From Dyella sp. M7H15-1 (lineage in GTDB: Bacteria > Pseudomonadota > Gammaproteobacteria > Xanthomonadales > Rhodanobacteraceae), in contig NZ_CP035300.1 of the NCBI RefSeq assembly GCF_004114615.1, forward strand, positions 1,984,001-2,048,000: a DNA stretch of 64,000 bases, in the 5' to 3' direction. The first letter of the stretch is position 1. The number at the start of each line of letters is the position of its first letter. The notes beneath the pieces were generated by a model. It was not told the DNA's origin. It worked only from the letters and a program-made list of their open reading frames with translations, and searched no databases. The position numbers and the translations under genes were made by a program. Below, one piece after another: positions 19,203-27,969 of the stretch.

Positions 19203-19394
19203 TTCTAGCCTCCAAAAAAACCCCAGGTACAGGGGCCGGCTCGGGTTCCGCAAACCGGAATAGGGGTGGGTGAACCGCTTTCAAGGGTTGTTGTGAAAAT
19301 TTTTCTGAAGTGCCGCCTACTGCTCCACTCGCCTATCGACAGCGAGGCCCGGAACGTCAACGATTACACCTTGCATCATCAGAAGGCATTGGCC

Positions 19395-20054
19395 GTGAGT
19401 AACGAGCGCTCGCTTCGCGAGGAAATAATCGCCTACGGGCTGAAGCTGACGCCGTCCGGGCTGAGCCAGGGCACGTCGGGCAATCTGAGCATCCGCTTCG
19501 AAGGGGGATTCCTGGTCACGCCCAGCGGCGCGCCCTACGAAGACATTATTCCCCAGGACATCGTTTTCGTTGACATGAATGGCTGTTACGACCACCCCCG
19601 ACGTCCATCGAGCGAGTGGCGCTTCCACCGCGACATTTACGCCGCACGACCGGACGTGGGCGCCGTGGTTCACGCCCATCCACCCTACAGCACCGCGCTT
19701 GCGATGTGCCGGATGGATATTCCGGCAGCGCACTACATGATTGCAGTAAGTGGCGGAGATTCGATCCGTTGTGCCAGCTATTACACCTACGGCACGCAGG
19801 AGCTGTCCGATGCAGTCATGCAGGCCCTAGATGGACGCCTGGCCTGCCTGTTGGCAAATCACGGCATGATCGCAGCAGGGGCCACGTTGGAGCAGGCTAT
19901 GTGGCGCGCAGTGGAAGTGGAGACGCTGGCGCGGCAATACGCGCTAGCGCTGCAGATTGGCAAACCTTCACTGCTCAGCGACACGGAAGTGACGCAGGTG
20001 TTGGAAAAATTCAGCAACTACGGCCTGATGTCACGCAAAGAATCACCCGACTGA
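19395..20054 (+). CDS. Class II aldolase/adducin-family protein
   Basis: The 219-residue product matches zinc-dependent class II aldolases of the fuculose/ribulose-phosphate aldolase-epimerase type. It has GLSQGTSGNLSIRF, TPSGAPYEDI, the metal-binding HAHPPYS motif and LACLLANHGMIAAG. A GTG start at 19395 is chosen because AGAAGG lies eight bases upstream and conserved sequence begins directly after it; a longer frame from 19266 would extend toward the groES promoter. It cleaves or epimerises a sugar-phosphate-like substrate that cannot be specified. No sugar-pathway partner lies nearby. Confidence 0.87.
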   Translation: MSNERSLREEIIAYGLKLTPSGLSQGTSGNLSIRFEGGFLVTPSGAPYEDIIPQDIVFVDMNGCYDHPRRPSSEWRFHRDIYAARPDVGAVVHAHPPYSTALAMCRMDIPAAHYMIAVSGGDSIRCASYYTYGTQELSDAVMQALDGRLACLLANHGMIAAGATLEQAMWRAVEVETLARQYALALQIGKPSLLSDTEVTQVLEKFSNYGLMSRKESPD

Positions 20055-20090
20055 GCATTATTTCCTTTCGTAACCGGCGCCGCTTTTAAC

Positions 20091-20117
20091 TTGACAAAGC
20101 CGTTGTTTCGGTACAAT
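20091..20117 (+). promoter_or_regulatory. Near-consensus sigma70 promoter
   Basis: TTGACA (20091-20096) and TACAAT (20112-20117) are separated by 15 bases, slightly short of the ideal 17. The pair lies about 45 bases before the ATG of the downstream unknown gene. Confidence 0.6.
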
Positions 20118-20162
20118 GCATACCAAACCCTTCTTCTCCCCCTGGCAAAGCGAAGCATTTAT

Positions 20163-20840
20163 ATGTTCTCGCAACCATCGATTCCCGCTGATCAAATACG
20201 TACGCATTATCTTGCGCCATTTGGCCTTACTGTCTTGTTAAGACAAGGCGCGCCTGGGCAAGCGGTTGACTCGTTATTAATCGGCACACCTGAACAGTTT
20301 GGGATGATCCTATTTGTGTCGTCACTCGATGCCGAAATTTATCGATTGCATGCGCAAACGCTAGGCGAAAATTGGATACGGCACCCTTTTGAGACTATTG
20401 CGTTCCAATACGCAGTTCAGCGCCTAGGAGTGGCTTCAATTTATCTTGCCTTTGGTTTCTTTGGAAATAGCCATAGGCAACTCATACTAGGAGCATCCGG
20501 ATGTTTGCTGTTACCGTATTTCGCACAATTATTCGGTCCGCTAGAGCAACCGAACGAACCGACGACTTTTCAGTTTTCCACGCAAATCTTTAACGCCATC
20601 GAGCATGAATGGGCATCCATCGGCGAACCTTATTACGCACAGACCGTCGATAAACTCAATCGTATGGCGATAACGCAGCATGGTGCGAACGAGCTGCGAA
20701 AATTGGCAGAAAAAGCTTTGTACAAGGCTAGTTTCAGTCTTCGCACGACAAACGAAGAATCTCCAACCTGGGCTTTATATGTACCCAATGCCGATTCATG
20801 GCAAATCGGCTCAAAAGAAGACCCATTCGACTTACACTAA
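20163..20840 (+). CDS. Hypothetical protein, no family recognised
   Basis: The frame opens at 20091, but the ATG at 20163 (225 residues) is preferred because the -10 element of a good promoter overlaps the upstream part. The product is soluble-looking, with a hydrophobic centre (LGVASIYLAFGFFGNSHRQL) and no signal peptide. I see no catalytic motif. GC content is visibly lower than in neighbouring housekeeping genes, suggesting acquired DNA. It is convergent with two AidA/PixA-family genes of similar composition and may belong with them, but this is inference. Confidence 0.6.
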   Translation: MFSQPSIPADQIRTHYLAPFGLTVLLRQGAPGQAVDSLLIGTPEQFGMILFVSSLDAEIYRLHAQTLGENWIRHPFETIAFQYAVQRLGVASIYLAFGFFGNSHRQLILGASGCLLLPYFAQLFGPLEQPNEPTTFQFSTQIFNAIEHEWASIGEPYYAQTVDKLNRMAITQHGANELRKLAEKALYKASFSLRTTNEESPTWALYVPNADSWQIGSKEDPFDLH

Positions 20841-20866
20841 ATACGCCATATTGTATTCATTTCCGA

Positions 20867-21406
20867 TCATACTGAAAAATTCATATTCAATCGGAAGCAT
20901 CCCAAAACGTTCGCCTCGCGATCTGTAACCATGACATCCACATGCGCATCTACGGCGCCATGGGACAGCACACAAGTTCCCCAATAACAATCGATCACTT
21001 GCTTTTCTTCTAATAGGCTTGAATCCTCCGTCGCGGGGCGACGTATAGTGATATCGTCATCTACTTTCAGCTCCGGCTTGGTCAACGTGTTCTCGTTAGC
21101 TAACTTTATATTAGTCAGCATGGCCGAATACTCAGCCCGCATAGACATCGTAGTTGGCCGTATCCGTAAATAGGTACCGTTTGGAACATTCAATAGAATC
21201 TCGCCGCTGTTACGTCCCATTTGCTTTGGCGCATTTGGCACGATCACATAACAGCACTTTGCCTCCGCCACCGTGGGTGTATCTGGTTCGCGACTAGGCT
21301 CAGCGCCTTGAGAAAGCAGTGCATGAGCATCAATAACCATAATCACATCAGTCACTGATGCCGCCGTCTTATCATCATGATGTGTTCGTGAGGTTAACAA
21401 AGACAT
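20867..21406 (-). CDS. AidA/PixA inclusion-body-family protein (copy 1)
   Basis: This 179-residue protein has the family layout: an N-terminal segment VTDVIMVIDAHALLS, a mid-region with YVIVPNAPKQ, and the C-terminal pattern CYWGTCVLSHGAVDAHVDVM and VLGCFRLNMNF. The family includes PixA of Xenorhabdus inclusion bodies and quorum-regulated AidA of Burkholderia/Ralstonia, whose exact role is unsettled. It lies 65 bases downstream of a paralogue on the same strand, probably in one transcript. Its composition is AT-richer than the surrounding genes. Confidence 0.75.
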   Translation of the reverse strand: MSLLTSRTHHDDKTAASVTDVIMVIDAHALLSQGAEPSREPDTPTVAEAKCCYVIVPNAPKQMGRNSGEILLNVPNGTYLRIRPTTMSMRAEYSAMLTNIKLANENTLTKPELKVDDDITIRRPATEDSSLLEEKQVIDCYWGTCVLSHGAVDAHVDVMVTDREANVLGCFRLNMNFSV

Positions 21407-21471
21407 AGACTCTAGCCTCGTAGAGTTGGTTCGCCCACAGGCGAACCAACCTAAATGACGAAAATGAAGTA

Positions 21472-21975
21472 TCAGGAATTTCTAATGGTGATAAATGGAT
21501 CCCATTGATAGCAGCCTTTAAGGTTTCCATCACGATCCAGGATCTGGAATTGAAAATGATAAGTTACTCTCCCGGTTGATAGCGTTTCAGCCGTCCAGAA
21601 GTAATTCTTAACCGTCTGCTTGTTGGGCTTTTTGGGGTCTTGAGCATTAGGTACAGGCACAGTGACCGTAGCTTCGCGTGGCGCAGGCGCCGTGATGAGC
21701 TCTTTGTTCGCGGTACCCACAAATTTATAGAAAATAACTTGCTGTTCGAATCCGAGCGACATGGATGCTTCACGCCACCTAACCACATCGCCTACAGCTG
21801 CTTTAACGTCAAGCTCACCACCTGCTTGACCGCTAACGACTTGGCCTTGTGTCACTGTCATATAGATATACTTCGGGTCGATGACTGGTGGATTGTCCAT
21901 ACTGTTGTTCGGACCATATTTGTCGAGTATGGCTTTGGTATCAATCGATGCAAGGACGTCTGTTACTATAGACAT
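21472..21975 (-). CDS. AidA/PixA inclusion-body-family protein (copy 2)
   Basis: The 167-residue paralogue carries the same scheme more clearly: VTDVLASIDTKAILDKYG, YIYMTVTQGQVVSGQAGGEL, DVVRWREASMSLG, and the closing RVTYHFQFQILDRDGNLKGC. AidA/PixA proteins are small, abundant, often cell-density-controlled cytoplasmic proteins. GGAGGG precedes its ATG. It is the first gene of a two-gene unit. The low-GC interval upstream (21976-22331) should hold the promoter. Confidence 0.82.
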   Translation of the reverse strand: MSIVTDVLASIDTKAILDKYGPNNSMDNPPVIDPKYIYMTVTQGQVVSGQAGGELDVKAAVGDVVRWREASMSLGFEQQVIFYKFVGTANKELITAPAPREATVTVPVPNAQDPKKPNKQTVKNYFWTAETLSTGRVTYHFQFQILDRDGNLKGCYQWDPFITIRNS

Positions 21976-22331
21976 AAACCCTCCTAGTAGTTGGCTTTGG
22001 TATTAGCGGCTTTCCACAGATATGGCCAAATCGCTTAACTATTTATAAGCAATTACATCAACCGTCTACCGGCGGCATAGCTAGTCACATCTGTCACGCT
22101 CCATAAATTTACTTGCACCCTGATATGCCTAAACGCGATAGCTGTGGTTACCACTATTATTAGACTGCTACTTTTTATGTGATTAGTATGTGACTACTTG
22201 GCTGGCCCTGAAGAATTGGAAGTCATGGGGGCATGGTCGAAAAAACATAAGGCCGCAGTACGAGCGTCGAACGCCGACTGAGCCATAATCGTCTTCATGC
22301 CCGCGTGTGCGCCCCTGATGCTGGAGTTGGA
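21976..22331. other. AT-rich intergenic region
   Basis: No gene is visible in these 356 bases. The left two-thirds is AT-rich like the aidA/pixA genes and probably contains their minus-strand promoter. The last 100 bases return to the GC content of dsbD, marking the likely edge of the acquired segment. Confidence 0.4.
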
Positions 22332-24494
22332 ATGCGTTTGCCTCGTTACAGCCGTGCCGCTGCGCACCTGCTAGTCCTAATGATCTTGTTGCTGTGCGCT
22401 TCTGTCACCGGGGCCCAGGAGGACACCCATAACCTGCTACCTGTGACGGAGGCCTACAAGCTCACTGCCGACAGCAGCACGCCCGGCGTGGTGAAGCTGC
22501 ACTGGGCCATCGCACAGGACTACTACCTCTATCGCGGACGAATGAACTTCAAGGGTGGCGATGACGTCACCCTCGGTGCCGCGCAACTTCCCGATGGCGA
22601 AAAGCACGATGATCCGTATCTCGGTCCAGTCGAGATCTATCACCACCACGTCGACGCCACCATTCCCTACACACTCGCGCCCAGTGCCATCAGACTCACA
22701 CTGAGCGTACGCTATCAGGGCTGCCACGAAATCGAACCGAAGATCTGCTATCCGCCGCATACCGAACAGCTCGACCTGCCGATTCCCGCCAGCGCAGCAA
22801 GCCCGGGTAATAAACTGAGTGACTTGCTGGATTCACGTCCTTCAGCACTCACCGGCGACAGCAATGCCCCGCTGCCGGCCGAGCAGGCCTTCCAGTTCAG
22901 CGCCATTGCACAGGACTCGCGCCACCTGCTGTTGCGCTGGACGATGCCCAAGGGTTATTACCTGTATCGCGACCAGACCAAGCTGTCGCTCAAAGATGCG
23001 CCGCAACTCACGCTCACGCCGACGTGGCCCGCTGGCACACCACACCAAGATGCGCATTTCGGCAATACTACGGTGTATTTCGATGATGTGACCTTGCCAG
23101 TGACAGTGAACGGCGAGGTGGCATCATTCAAGACCCTTGCCCTGATCGCCAGCTTCCAGGGGTGCCAGGATGGCGGTCTGTGCTACCCGCCGATGACGCG
23201 CGAAGTGAATATCGATTTGGCCAGCGGCAGCTCTGCGACGGTTGAAACCGTGCAAGACCCTGCTCCGCAGAGGCCACTAGCCAGCGCAAAAGCCGACTCG
23301 CTCAACGTCAGCTTCTGGTCCGCACTGCTACTCGCCTTTGGCGGGGGTTTGATTCTGAACTTGATGCCGTGTGTGTTGCCGGTGCTTTCAATCAAAGCGC
23401 TTGGCTTGCTGGAGAGCGCCGAGAACCCGGCACGTCGCCGCATGCATGCGCTGATGTATACGGCCGGCGTGCTGGTCAGTTTCGTCGCGTTGGGCCTGGT
23501 GATCATTGCACTGAAAACCGCATGGGGCGCGCATTTGCAAAGTCCGCTGGTGGTGGCAGTGTTGTCGCTGATGATGCTGGCCGTCGCTCTATCAATGTCA
23601 GGCGTCGTGCAATTTGGGGCCTCTTGGGGCAATACCGGCAGCACGCTGGCGAATCGCTCGGGGCCAGCCGGCGATTTCTTCACCGGTGTATTGGCTGTTG
23701 TAGTGGCAAGCCCGTGCACCGCGCCTTTCATGGGCACTGCCCTGGCCTATGCGTTCGTTGCCCCGGTGCCAAGCGCCATGCTGGTTTTCCTGGCGCTCGG
23801 TCTCGGTCTGGCCCTGCCTTTCCTTGCGGTAGGCTTTATTCCCGCGCTCTCGCGGCTACTGCCGCGCCCTGGCCGCTGGATGGAAACGCTGAAGGAAGTG
23901 CTGGCGTTTCCGATGTACCTCACCGCCACATGGCTGGCATGGGTGCTGGCAAATCAGCGCGGCGCAGATGCCGTGGGCCTGCTGCTGGTCACCGCCGTGC
24001 TGCTGGCGATGACGCTATGGTGGTTTGAGCGTAGTCGTGAACGCGGCGCATTCAGTCGCGTGCTGGTTGTGCTGCTGGCCCTGATGACGCTGGTTCCGCT
24101 GTACTACCTCAAAACCCTTCCGCCAGCTGCCCGAGTTTCGGGCGGCAATGCCACCACGGTCGCTTTTTCTCCGGAAAAACTCGACGAACTGCGCAAAGCC
24201 GGCACGCCCGTTTTCGTGGACATGACCGCGGACTGGTGCGTGACCTGCAAGGCGAACGAACATGCCGTGCTCAGCGGCGATGGCTTTCAGGCGCTGCTCA
24301 AGCGCACCGGTACGGTCTACATGAAAGGTGATTGGACCGATGAGAACCCAACCATCACGGCCTTCCTGCAGGCATACCACTCGCCAGGCGTGCCACTGTA
24401 TGTGGTGTTCCCCAAGAACGGCCCGGGACGACAGTTGCCGACAGTATTGACGCACTCACTGGTGGAAGAGGCGTTGGTGGAAGCGGCCAAGTAG
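22332..24494 (+). CDS. dsbD: Protein-disulfide reductase DsbD with two N-terminal periplasmic domains
   Basis: DsbD passes electrons from cytoplasmic thioredoxin to periplasmic disulfide isomerases and cytochrome maturation. The ATG at 22332 follows GGAG and gives a signal peptide. Two consecutive nDsbD-type domains follow, each with a Cys pair: YQGCHEIEPKICYPPHT and FQGCQDGGLCYPPMT. The membrane domain has NLMPCVLPVLSIKALGL and ASPCTAPFMGTAL with the two redox cysteines. The C-terminal thioredoxin domain has DWCVTCKANE. At 720 residues it is longer than E. coli DsbD because of the extra domain. Confidence 0.95.
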   Translation: MRLPRYSRAAAHLLVLMILLLCASVTGAQEDTHNLLPVTEAYKLTADSSTPGVVKLHWAIAQDYYLYRGRMNFKGGDDVTLGAAQLPDGEKHDDPYLGPVEIYHHHVDATIPYTLAPSAIRLTLSVRYQGCHEIEPKICYPPHTEQLDLPIPASAASPGNKLSDLLDSRPSALTGDSNAPLPAEQAFQFSAIAQDSRHLLLRWTMPKGYYLYRDQTKLSLKDAPQLTLTPTWPAGTPHQDAHFGNTTVYFDDVTLPVTVNGEVASFKTLALIASFQGCQDGGLCYPPMTREVNIDLASGSSATVETVQDPAPQRPLASAKADSLNVSFWSALLLAFGGGLILNLMPCVLPVLSIKALGLLESAENPARRRMHALMYTAGVLVSFVALGLVIIALKTAWGAHLQSPLVVAVLSLMMLAVALSMSGVVQFGASWGNTGSTLANRSGPAGDFFTGVLAVVVASPCTAPFMGTALAYAFVAPVPSAMLVFLALGLGLALPFLAVGFIPALSRLLPRPGRWMETLKEVLAFPMYLTATWLAWVLANQRGADAVGLLLVTAVLLAMTLWWFERSRERGAFSRVLVVLLALMTLVPLYYLKTLPPAARVSGGNATTVAFSPEKLDELRKAGTPVFVDMTADWCVTCKANEHAVLSGDGFQALLKRTGTVYMKGDWTDENPTITAFLQAYHSPGVPLYVVFPKNGPGRQLPTVLTHSLVEEALVEAAK

Positions 24495-24519
24495 GCCGCT
24501 CCATCCGTGCGGTGAGGCT

Positions 24520-25710
24520 CTATGACTTTGGTTTAGGCCATGGAACCGTGCGCTTCATGTACTCATCGAACAGCGGCACGGTAAATTCCGTATCCCCATG
24601 CGCTGGGCTGTAGATCATGCCTTTCTTGATGAGGCCATTGCGCACCGGCCCGATACTCTGCACTTTCACACCGAGCATGTCCGCAATGTCGCCAGAGCGC
24701 TGTGGACCAGACCCAAGCTCGGCCAGTGCACGCATATAGTTTTTTTCCGCGGGCGTCGTGCGGTCGAAGCGCACTCGAAAAAAGCCGGTATCCAGTCGCC
24801 GTATGGCACGCAAGGTCGCCTCGCGCACGTCGTCAAGATCAATCATCGGACCATTGGACACATTCCAAGCCTGATAACCCCATTCCTGCAGGAAGTAGGC
24901 ATAGCCTTTGGTGACGCGCCGAATCTCGTCGATGGCGTCAGCGGTAAACGCTGCGTTCTCGCGTTGCACCGGCCCTTGCAGGGCATCTGTTGCCGCGTCC
25001 GCGTCCAGGGCATCAATAGGTGGGTAATCGAATAAACGTTCCGCGTAGGATTTCGATTTGCCCGCCAAACCGACTAACTGAGGCAAACCGGCGCCAATGA
25101 ACGCGACCGGCAATTGATGCTGCGACACTCTGTGCATCGCCATGATCAGCGCACTAAGCTCTGTCTCTCTGAGGTACTGCAACTCATCCATGATGAGCAC
25201 GACAGGCGTGCCGCGATCGGCACCCGCTTCGCCTAGCGCCTCGATCAAATCCGGCAGATCGTGTTCGAGGTCACCACTGTCCCCAGTTCCAACTTCCGGG
25301 TCGACGTCAAGGCTGATTTCGATGTCGCCTGCTTTTACCTTGACGTTGCCAAGAAAGCTGCGCAGTACGCGCAGACCGCGTTTCACCTGCGTGCTTACTC
25401 GCCCCATCATGTCCATGGTCAACAGCGCCTGTCGCAGTTTCGGCGCAAGCAGTGCGGGCAGCGTCTTGTTCTCGTGGACTTCGATGTAGATAGCCACGTA
25501 GCCTGTGTTTTCAGCCGTGGCACGGATACGGTTCAGCAGAACGGTTTTGCCCACACCGCGCAGGCCGACCATCAGCAGGCTTTTTTCGTATCGCCCTTGC
25601 TTGGTCCGATGGAGCAACAACTCAGCCTGGTCGAGCAAGGCGGAGCGGCCGGCCAGCTCAGGCGGCGGCGTGCCGGCTCCGGGCGAGAAAGGATTGCGGT
25701 TCTTGTCCAC
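24520..25710 (-). CDS. Stand-alone AAA ATPase (Orc1/Cdc6-like, AAA_16 type)
   Basis: The 396-residue protein starts with a hydrophilic segment NPFSPGAGTPPPELAGR, then Walker A GLRGVGKT (about residue 49) and Walker B VVLIMDELQ. A sensor-like stretch (LPVAFIGAGLPQL) follows. The last 90 residues look like a winged-helix domain (GDIADMLGVKVQSIGPVRNG, LIKKGMIYS). Such ATPases occur alone or in mobile and defence contexts; no partner gene is adjacent and the function is unknown. It converges on dsbD and has its own promoter region before 25830. Confidence 0.8.
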   Translation of the reverse strand: MDKNRNPFSPGAGTPPPELAGRSALLDQAELLLHRTKQGRYEKSLLMVGLRGVGKTVLLNRIRATAENTGYVAIYIEVHENKTLPALLAPKLRQALLTMDMMGRVSTQVKRGLRVLRSFLGNVKVKAGDIEISLDVDPEVGTGDSGDLEHDLPDLIEALGEAGADRGTPVVLIMDELQYLRETELSALIMAMHRVSQHQLPVAFIGAGLPQLVGLAGKSKSYAERLFDYPPIDALDADAATDALQGPVQRENAAFTADAIDEIRRVTKGYAYFLQEWGYQAWNVSNGPMIDLDDVREATLRAIRRLDTGFFRVRFDRTTPAEKNYMRALAELGSGPQRSGDIADMLGVKVQSIGPVRNGLIKKGMIYSPAHGDTEFTVPLFDEYMKRTVPWPKPKS

Positions 25711-25830
25711 TGACTAAAATTGTATGGCGAGTTTACGCGAGTATACAGATGAGACTATAAACTTCCTACACATCCCCGGCTCGACGCAAAGCCATCCCCT
25801 ACAGGAAGCCACCTAGGACGCGATCTACGC

Positions 25831-26376
25831 ATGCTCAGCCGCACCCATCTCCTGATCCTCTCCCTAGCCTTGCTCGCCGCCATTGCCGGTGGCTGGCTGC
25901 AGCGCCAAAACCATCCGACACGCGCTCCGACTGGGGTTCATGTCGCGAACGTCGGCGATCTTCGCCCGGACCTGGCGCTGCTGGACCTCCACGGCAAGGA
26001 GCACCGACTATCGGAATTCCAGGGCAAGCGCGTACTGATCAACTTCTGGGCAAGCTGGTGCGCTCCTTGTTTGGCCGAGATGCCTGAGCTGGACGCTGCC
26101 CAGCACAAATTCCGCGATCAGGGAGCAATCGTGCTGGGTATTGCCATGGATGCGCCGACCCGCGTACAGGCCTTCCTTGCCAGCCATCCGGTTGATTACC
26201 CGATCCTGATCGGCCAACTGGATACGCCCAGCACCTCTCTTCGCTTCGGCGACACCGACGAGGTGTTACCTTTCAGCGTGTTGCTGGACGAACAGGGCCA
26301 CGTACTCGCCACTCACCGTGGCCCGCTCGACCATGCATTGCTCGCCAGGTGGCTATCACCCGCAGTCGCGCTGTGA
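25831..26376 (+). CDS. TlpA-like periplasmic thioredoxin-family protein
   Basis: A membrane anchor ([17 protein letters not shown]) precedes a thioredoxin/AhpC-TSA fold with the redox motif [16 protein letters not shown] (CxxC about residue 75). TlpA/ResA-type proteins reduce disulfides in periplasmic targets, often for cytochrome maturation. The 181-residue size is normal. dsbD nearby could supply the electrons, which is inference. aroQ begins 148 bases downstream. Confidence 0.9.
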   Translation: MLSRTHLLILSLALLAAIAGGWLQRQNHPTRAPTGVHVANVGDLRPDLALLDLHGKEHRLSEFQGKRVLINFWASWCAPCLAEMPELDAAQHKFRDQGAIVLGIAMDAPTRVQAFLASHPVDYPILIGQLDTPSTSLRFGDTDEVLPFSVLLDEQGHVLATHRGPLDHALLARWLSPAVAL

Positions 26377-26524
26377 AGCGGCTTTCGGATTGCATACGCC
26401 CACGCACGGTTCAGCTCGCGCTTCTCCTTCAAACATCGCCGAACTACGTCGAACTGGACAACATCCTCGACAGAGCGCACACTGCGCGCGTTCTGAGGCG
26501 CCCGGGGGCGGCCTGGAGTCCATC

Positions 26525-26995
26525 ATGGCGAAGCTGCTGGTCCTGCACGGACCCAATCTCAACTTGCTTGGCGTGCGCGAACCGGAGATCTACGGCCGGG
26601 ACACACTCGCTGATATCAACCATCGGCTGGCGCAACACGCACAAGCGGCTGGGCACGCGCTGGACTGGTACCAGTCCAATGCCGAGCATGAGCTGATCGG
26701 GCGCATCCATCAGGCTCGCGACGAACAGATTTCCTACATCCTGATCAATCCGGGTGCCTTTACCCACACCAGCGTTGCCCTGCGCGATGCCCTGGCCGCG
26801 GTAGCCATTCCATTTATCGAGCTACACATGAGCAACGTGCACGCCCGCGAGCCGTTCCGCCGCCACTCCTACCTGTCCGACCTGGCGATGGGTGTGATCT
26901 GCGGCTTTGGCAGCGACAGCTATCGCCTGGCACTAGATATCACCCTGACCAAGCTTGAAGCAAAGCAGGCCGGCCAGTTCACCCGCACCCCTTAA
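26525..26995 (+). CDS. aroQ: 3-dehydroquinate dehydratase, type II
   Basis: AroQ removes water from 3-dehydroquinate in the shikimate pathway. The ATG at 26525 with GGAG upstream gives a 156-residue product starting [20 protein letters not shown], the family signature with its catalytic Tyr in EIYG. The other conserved elements are [32 protein letters not shown] and [19 protein letters not shown]. It is the leading gene before accB-accC, an arrangement usual in gammaproteobacteria. Confidence 0.97.
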   Translation: MAKLLVLHGPNLNLLGVREPEIYGRDTLADINHRLAQHAQAAGHALDWYQSNAEHELIGRIHQARDEQISYILINPGAFTHTSVALRDALAAVAIPFIELHMSNVHAREPFRRHSYLSDLAMGVICGFGSDSYRLALDITLTKLEAKQAGQFTRTP

Positions 26996-27052
26996 TCTTT
27001 CACCTTCCGGCCACCCAAGCTGCGGCCCCCAAACCCTGAGAAGGCAAGACCT

Positions 27053-27520
27053 ATGGATCTGCGCAAGATCAAAAAACTGATCGACCTGCTCGAGGAGTCC
27101 AACCTCGCCGAACTGGAAATCAAAGAAGGCGAGGAAGTCGTCCGCCTGTCGCGCGTCCCCAAGGGCAGCGTCACCGTCGCTGCTGCACCGACTGCCGTGC
27201 ATGCTCCGGCCCCAGCAGTCGTCACTCCGGTCGTGACCCCTGCCGCAGCACTCGTCGCCGACCAGGTCGCCAACAACCTGCCAGCCGGTCACGTGGTCAA
27301 GGCGCCGATGGTCGGCACCTTCTATGCCTCGGCCAGCCCGGGCGCCCCAGCCTTCGTGAATGTGGGCCAGCAAGTGAAGGCCGGTGAGACGCTTGGCATC
27401 ATCGAAGCGATGAAGATGTTCAACCAGATCGAAGCCGATGTCGGTGGCACCGTGCAAGCGATCCTGATCGATAACGGCCAACCGGTGGAATTCGATCAAC
27501 CGATGTTCGTGATCGCCTGA
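27053..27520 (+). CDS. accB: Biotin carboxyl carrier protein of acetyl-CoA carboxylase
   Basis: AccB carries the biotin that shuttles CO2 between biotin carboxylase and carboxyltransferase in fatty-acid synthesis. The 155-residue protein has the N-terminal [20 protein letters not shown], an Ala/Pro/Val-rich linker and the biotinyl domain with [15 protein letters not shown], whose lysine is modified. accC normally follows closely, but here it starts 450 bases later because an S23-family cassette lies between them. Confidence 0.98.
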   Translation: MDLRKIKKLIDLLEESNLAELEIKEGEEVVRLSRVPKGSVTVAAAPTAVHAPAPAVVTPVVTPAAALVADQVANNLPAGHVVKAPMVGTFYASASPGAPAFVNVGQQVKAGETLGIIEAMKMFNQIEADVGGTVQAILIDNGQPVEFDQPMFVIA

Positions 27521-27526
27521 AAAGCT

Positions 27527-27548
27527 GGGAATCGTGAATCGGGAATCG
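27527..27548 (+). repeat. Left arm of inverted repeats around the S23 cassette
   Basis: Two GGGAATCG units are separated by TGAATC. The 22-bp arm matches the reverse complement of 27934-27955 with one mismatch. It begins seven bases after the accB stop codon and includes the GTG start of the S23-family gene. Confidence 0.9.
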
Positions 27549-27914
27549 TTAAAGCGTCCCCACGAAGGCTTGGACGTTTGGCAAAGGGCGATGGCTCTCG
27601 TCGAACTCATTTATGCGTGTTCCTCGAAGTTCCCGGATGCTGAAAGGTTTGGACTGACTGCGCAGATACGCCGCGCAGCAGTTAGCGTCCCTTCGAACAT
27701 AGCCGAAGGCGCCGCACGCCGCTCGACCCCTGAACTCCTCCGATTCCTTTCCATCTCGCGTGGATCACTTTCTGAACTTGACACTCAATGGCGTATCGCC
27801 ACCCGACTTGGTTATATCAAACCTTCAGCCGATATCGATGAGCACATTGACGATGTCTTTTCCATGCTGACCGGCCTGATGAATTCGCTCCAAGCACGAG
27901 GATCCGCCCGATGA
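27534..27914 (+). CDS. S23/IVP-type four-helix-bundle protein
   Basis: The 126-residue product matches the four-helix-bundle family named after proteins encoded in 23S rRNA intervening sequences: [20 protein letters not shown], the hallmark [20 protein letters not shown] and EGAARRS, and a helical C-terminus. The family includes the Avd accessory proteins of diversity-generating retroelements; molecular function is otherwise unclear. The GTG start lies inside the left inverted-repeat arm and the right arm follows 19 bases after the stop, so gene and repeats look like one mobile cassette. It sits between accB and accC on the same strand and is presumably co-transcribed. Confidence 0.88.
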   Translation: MNRESLKRPHEGLDVWQRAMALVELIYACSSKFPDAERFGLTAQIRRAAVSVPSNIAEGAARRSTPELLRFLSISRGSLSELDTQWRIATRLGYIKPSADIDEHIDDVFSMLTGLMNSLQARGSAR

Positions 27915-27933
27915 CACGGCTTTTTCCGATTTG

Positions 27934-27955
27934 CGATTCCCGATTTACGATTCCC
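27934..27955 (-). repeat. Right arm of inverted repeats around the S23 cassette
   Basis: It is the reverse complement of the left arm at 27527-27548 with one mismatch (two CGATTCCC units separated by GATTTA). It ends 14 bases before the accC start codon. Confidence 0.9.
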
Positions 27956-27969
27956 GGCGACCTATTCCC

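Noticed and set aside
27534..27914. A 23S rRNA intervening sequence, suggested by the S23 family name
   Set aside because: No rRNA sequence is present around it; the gene lies between accB and accC.
27534..27914. Diversity-generating retroelement accessory gene avd
   Set aside because: No reverse transcriptase, template repeat or variable repeat is visible nearby.
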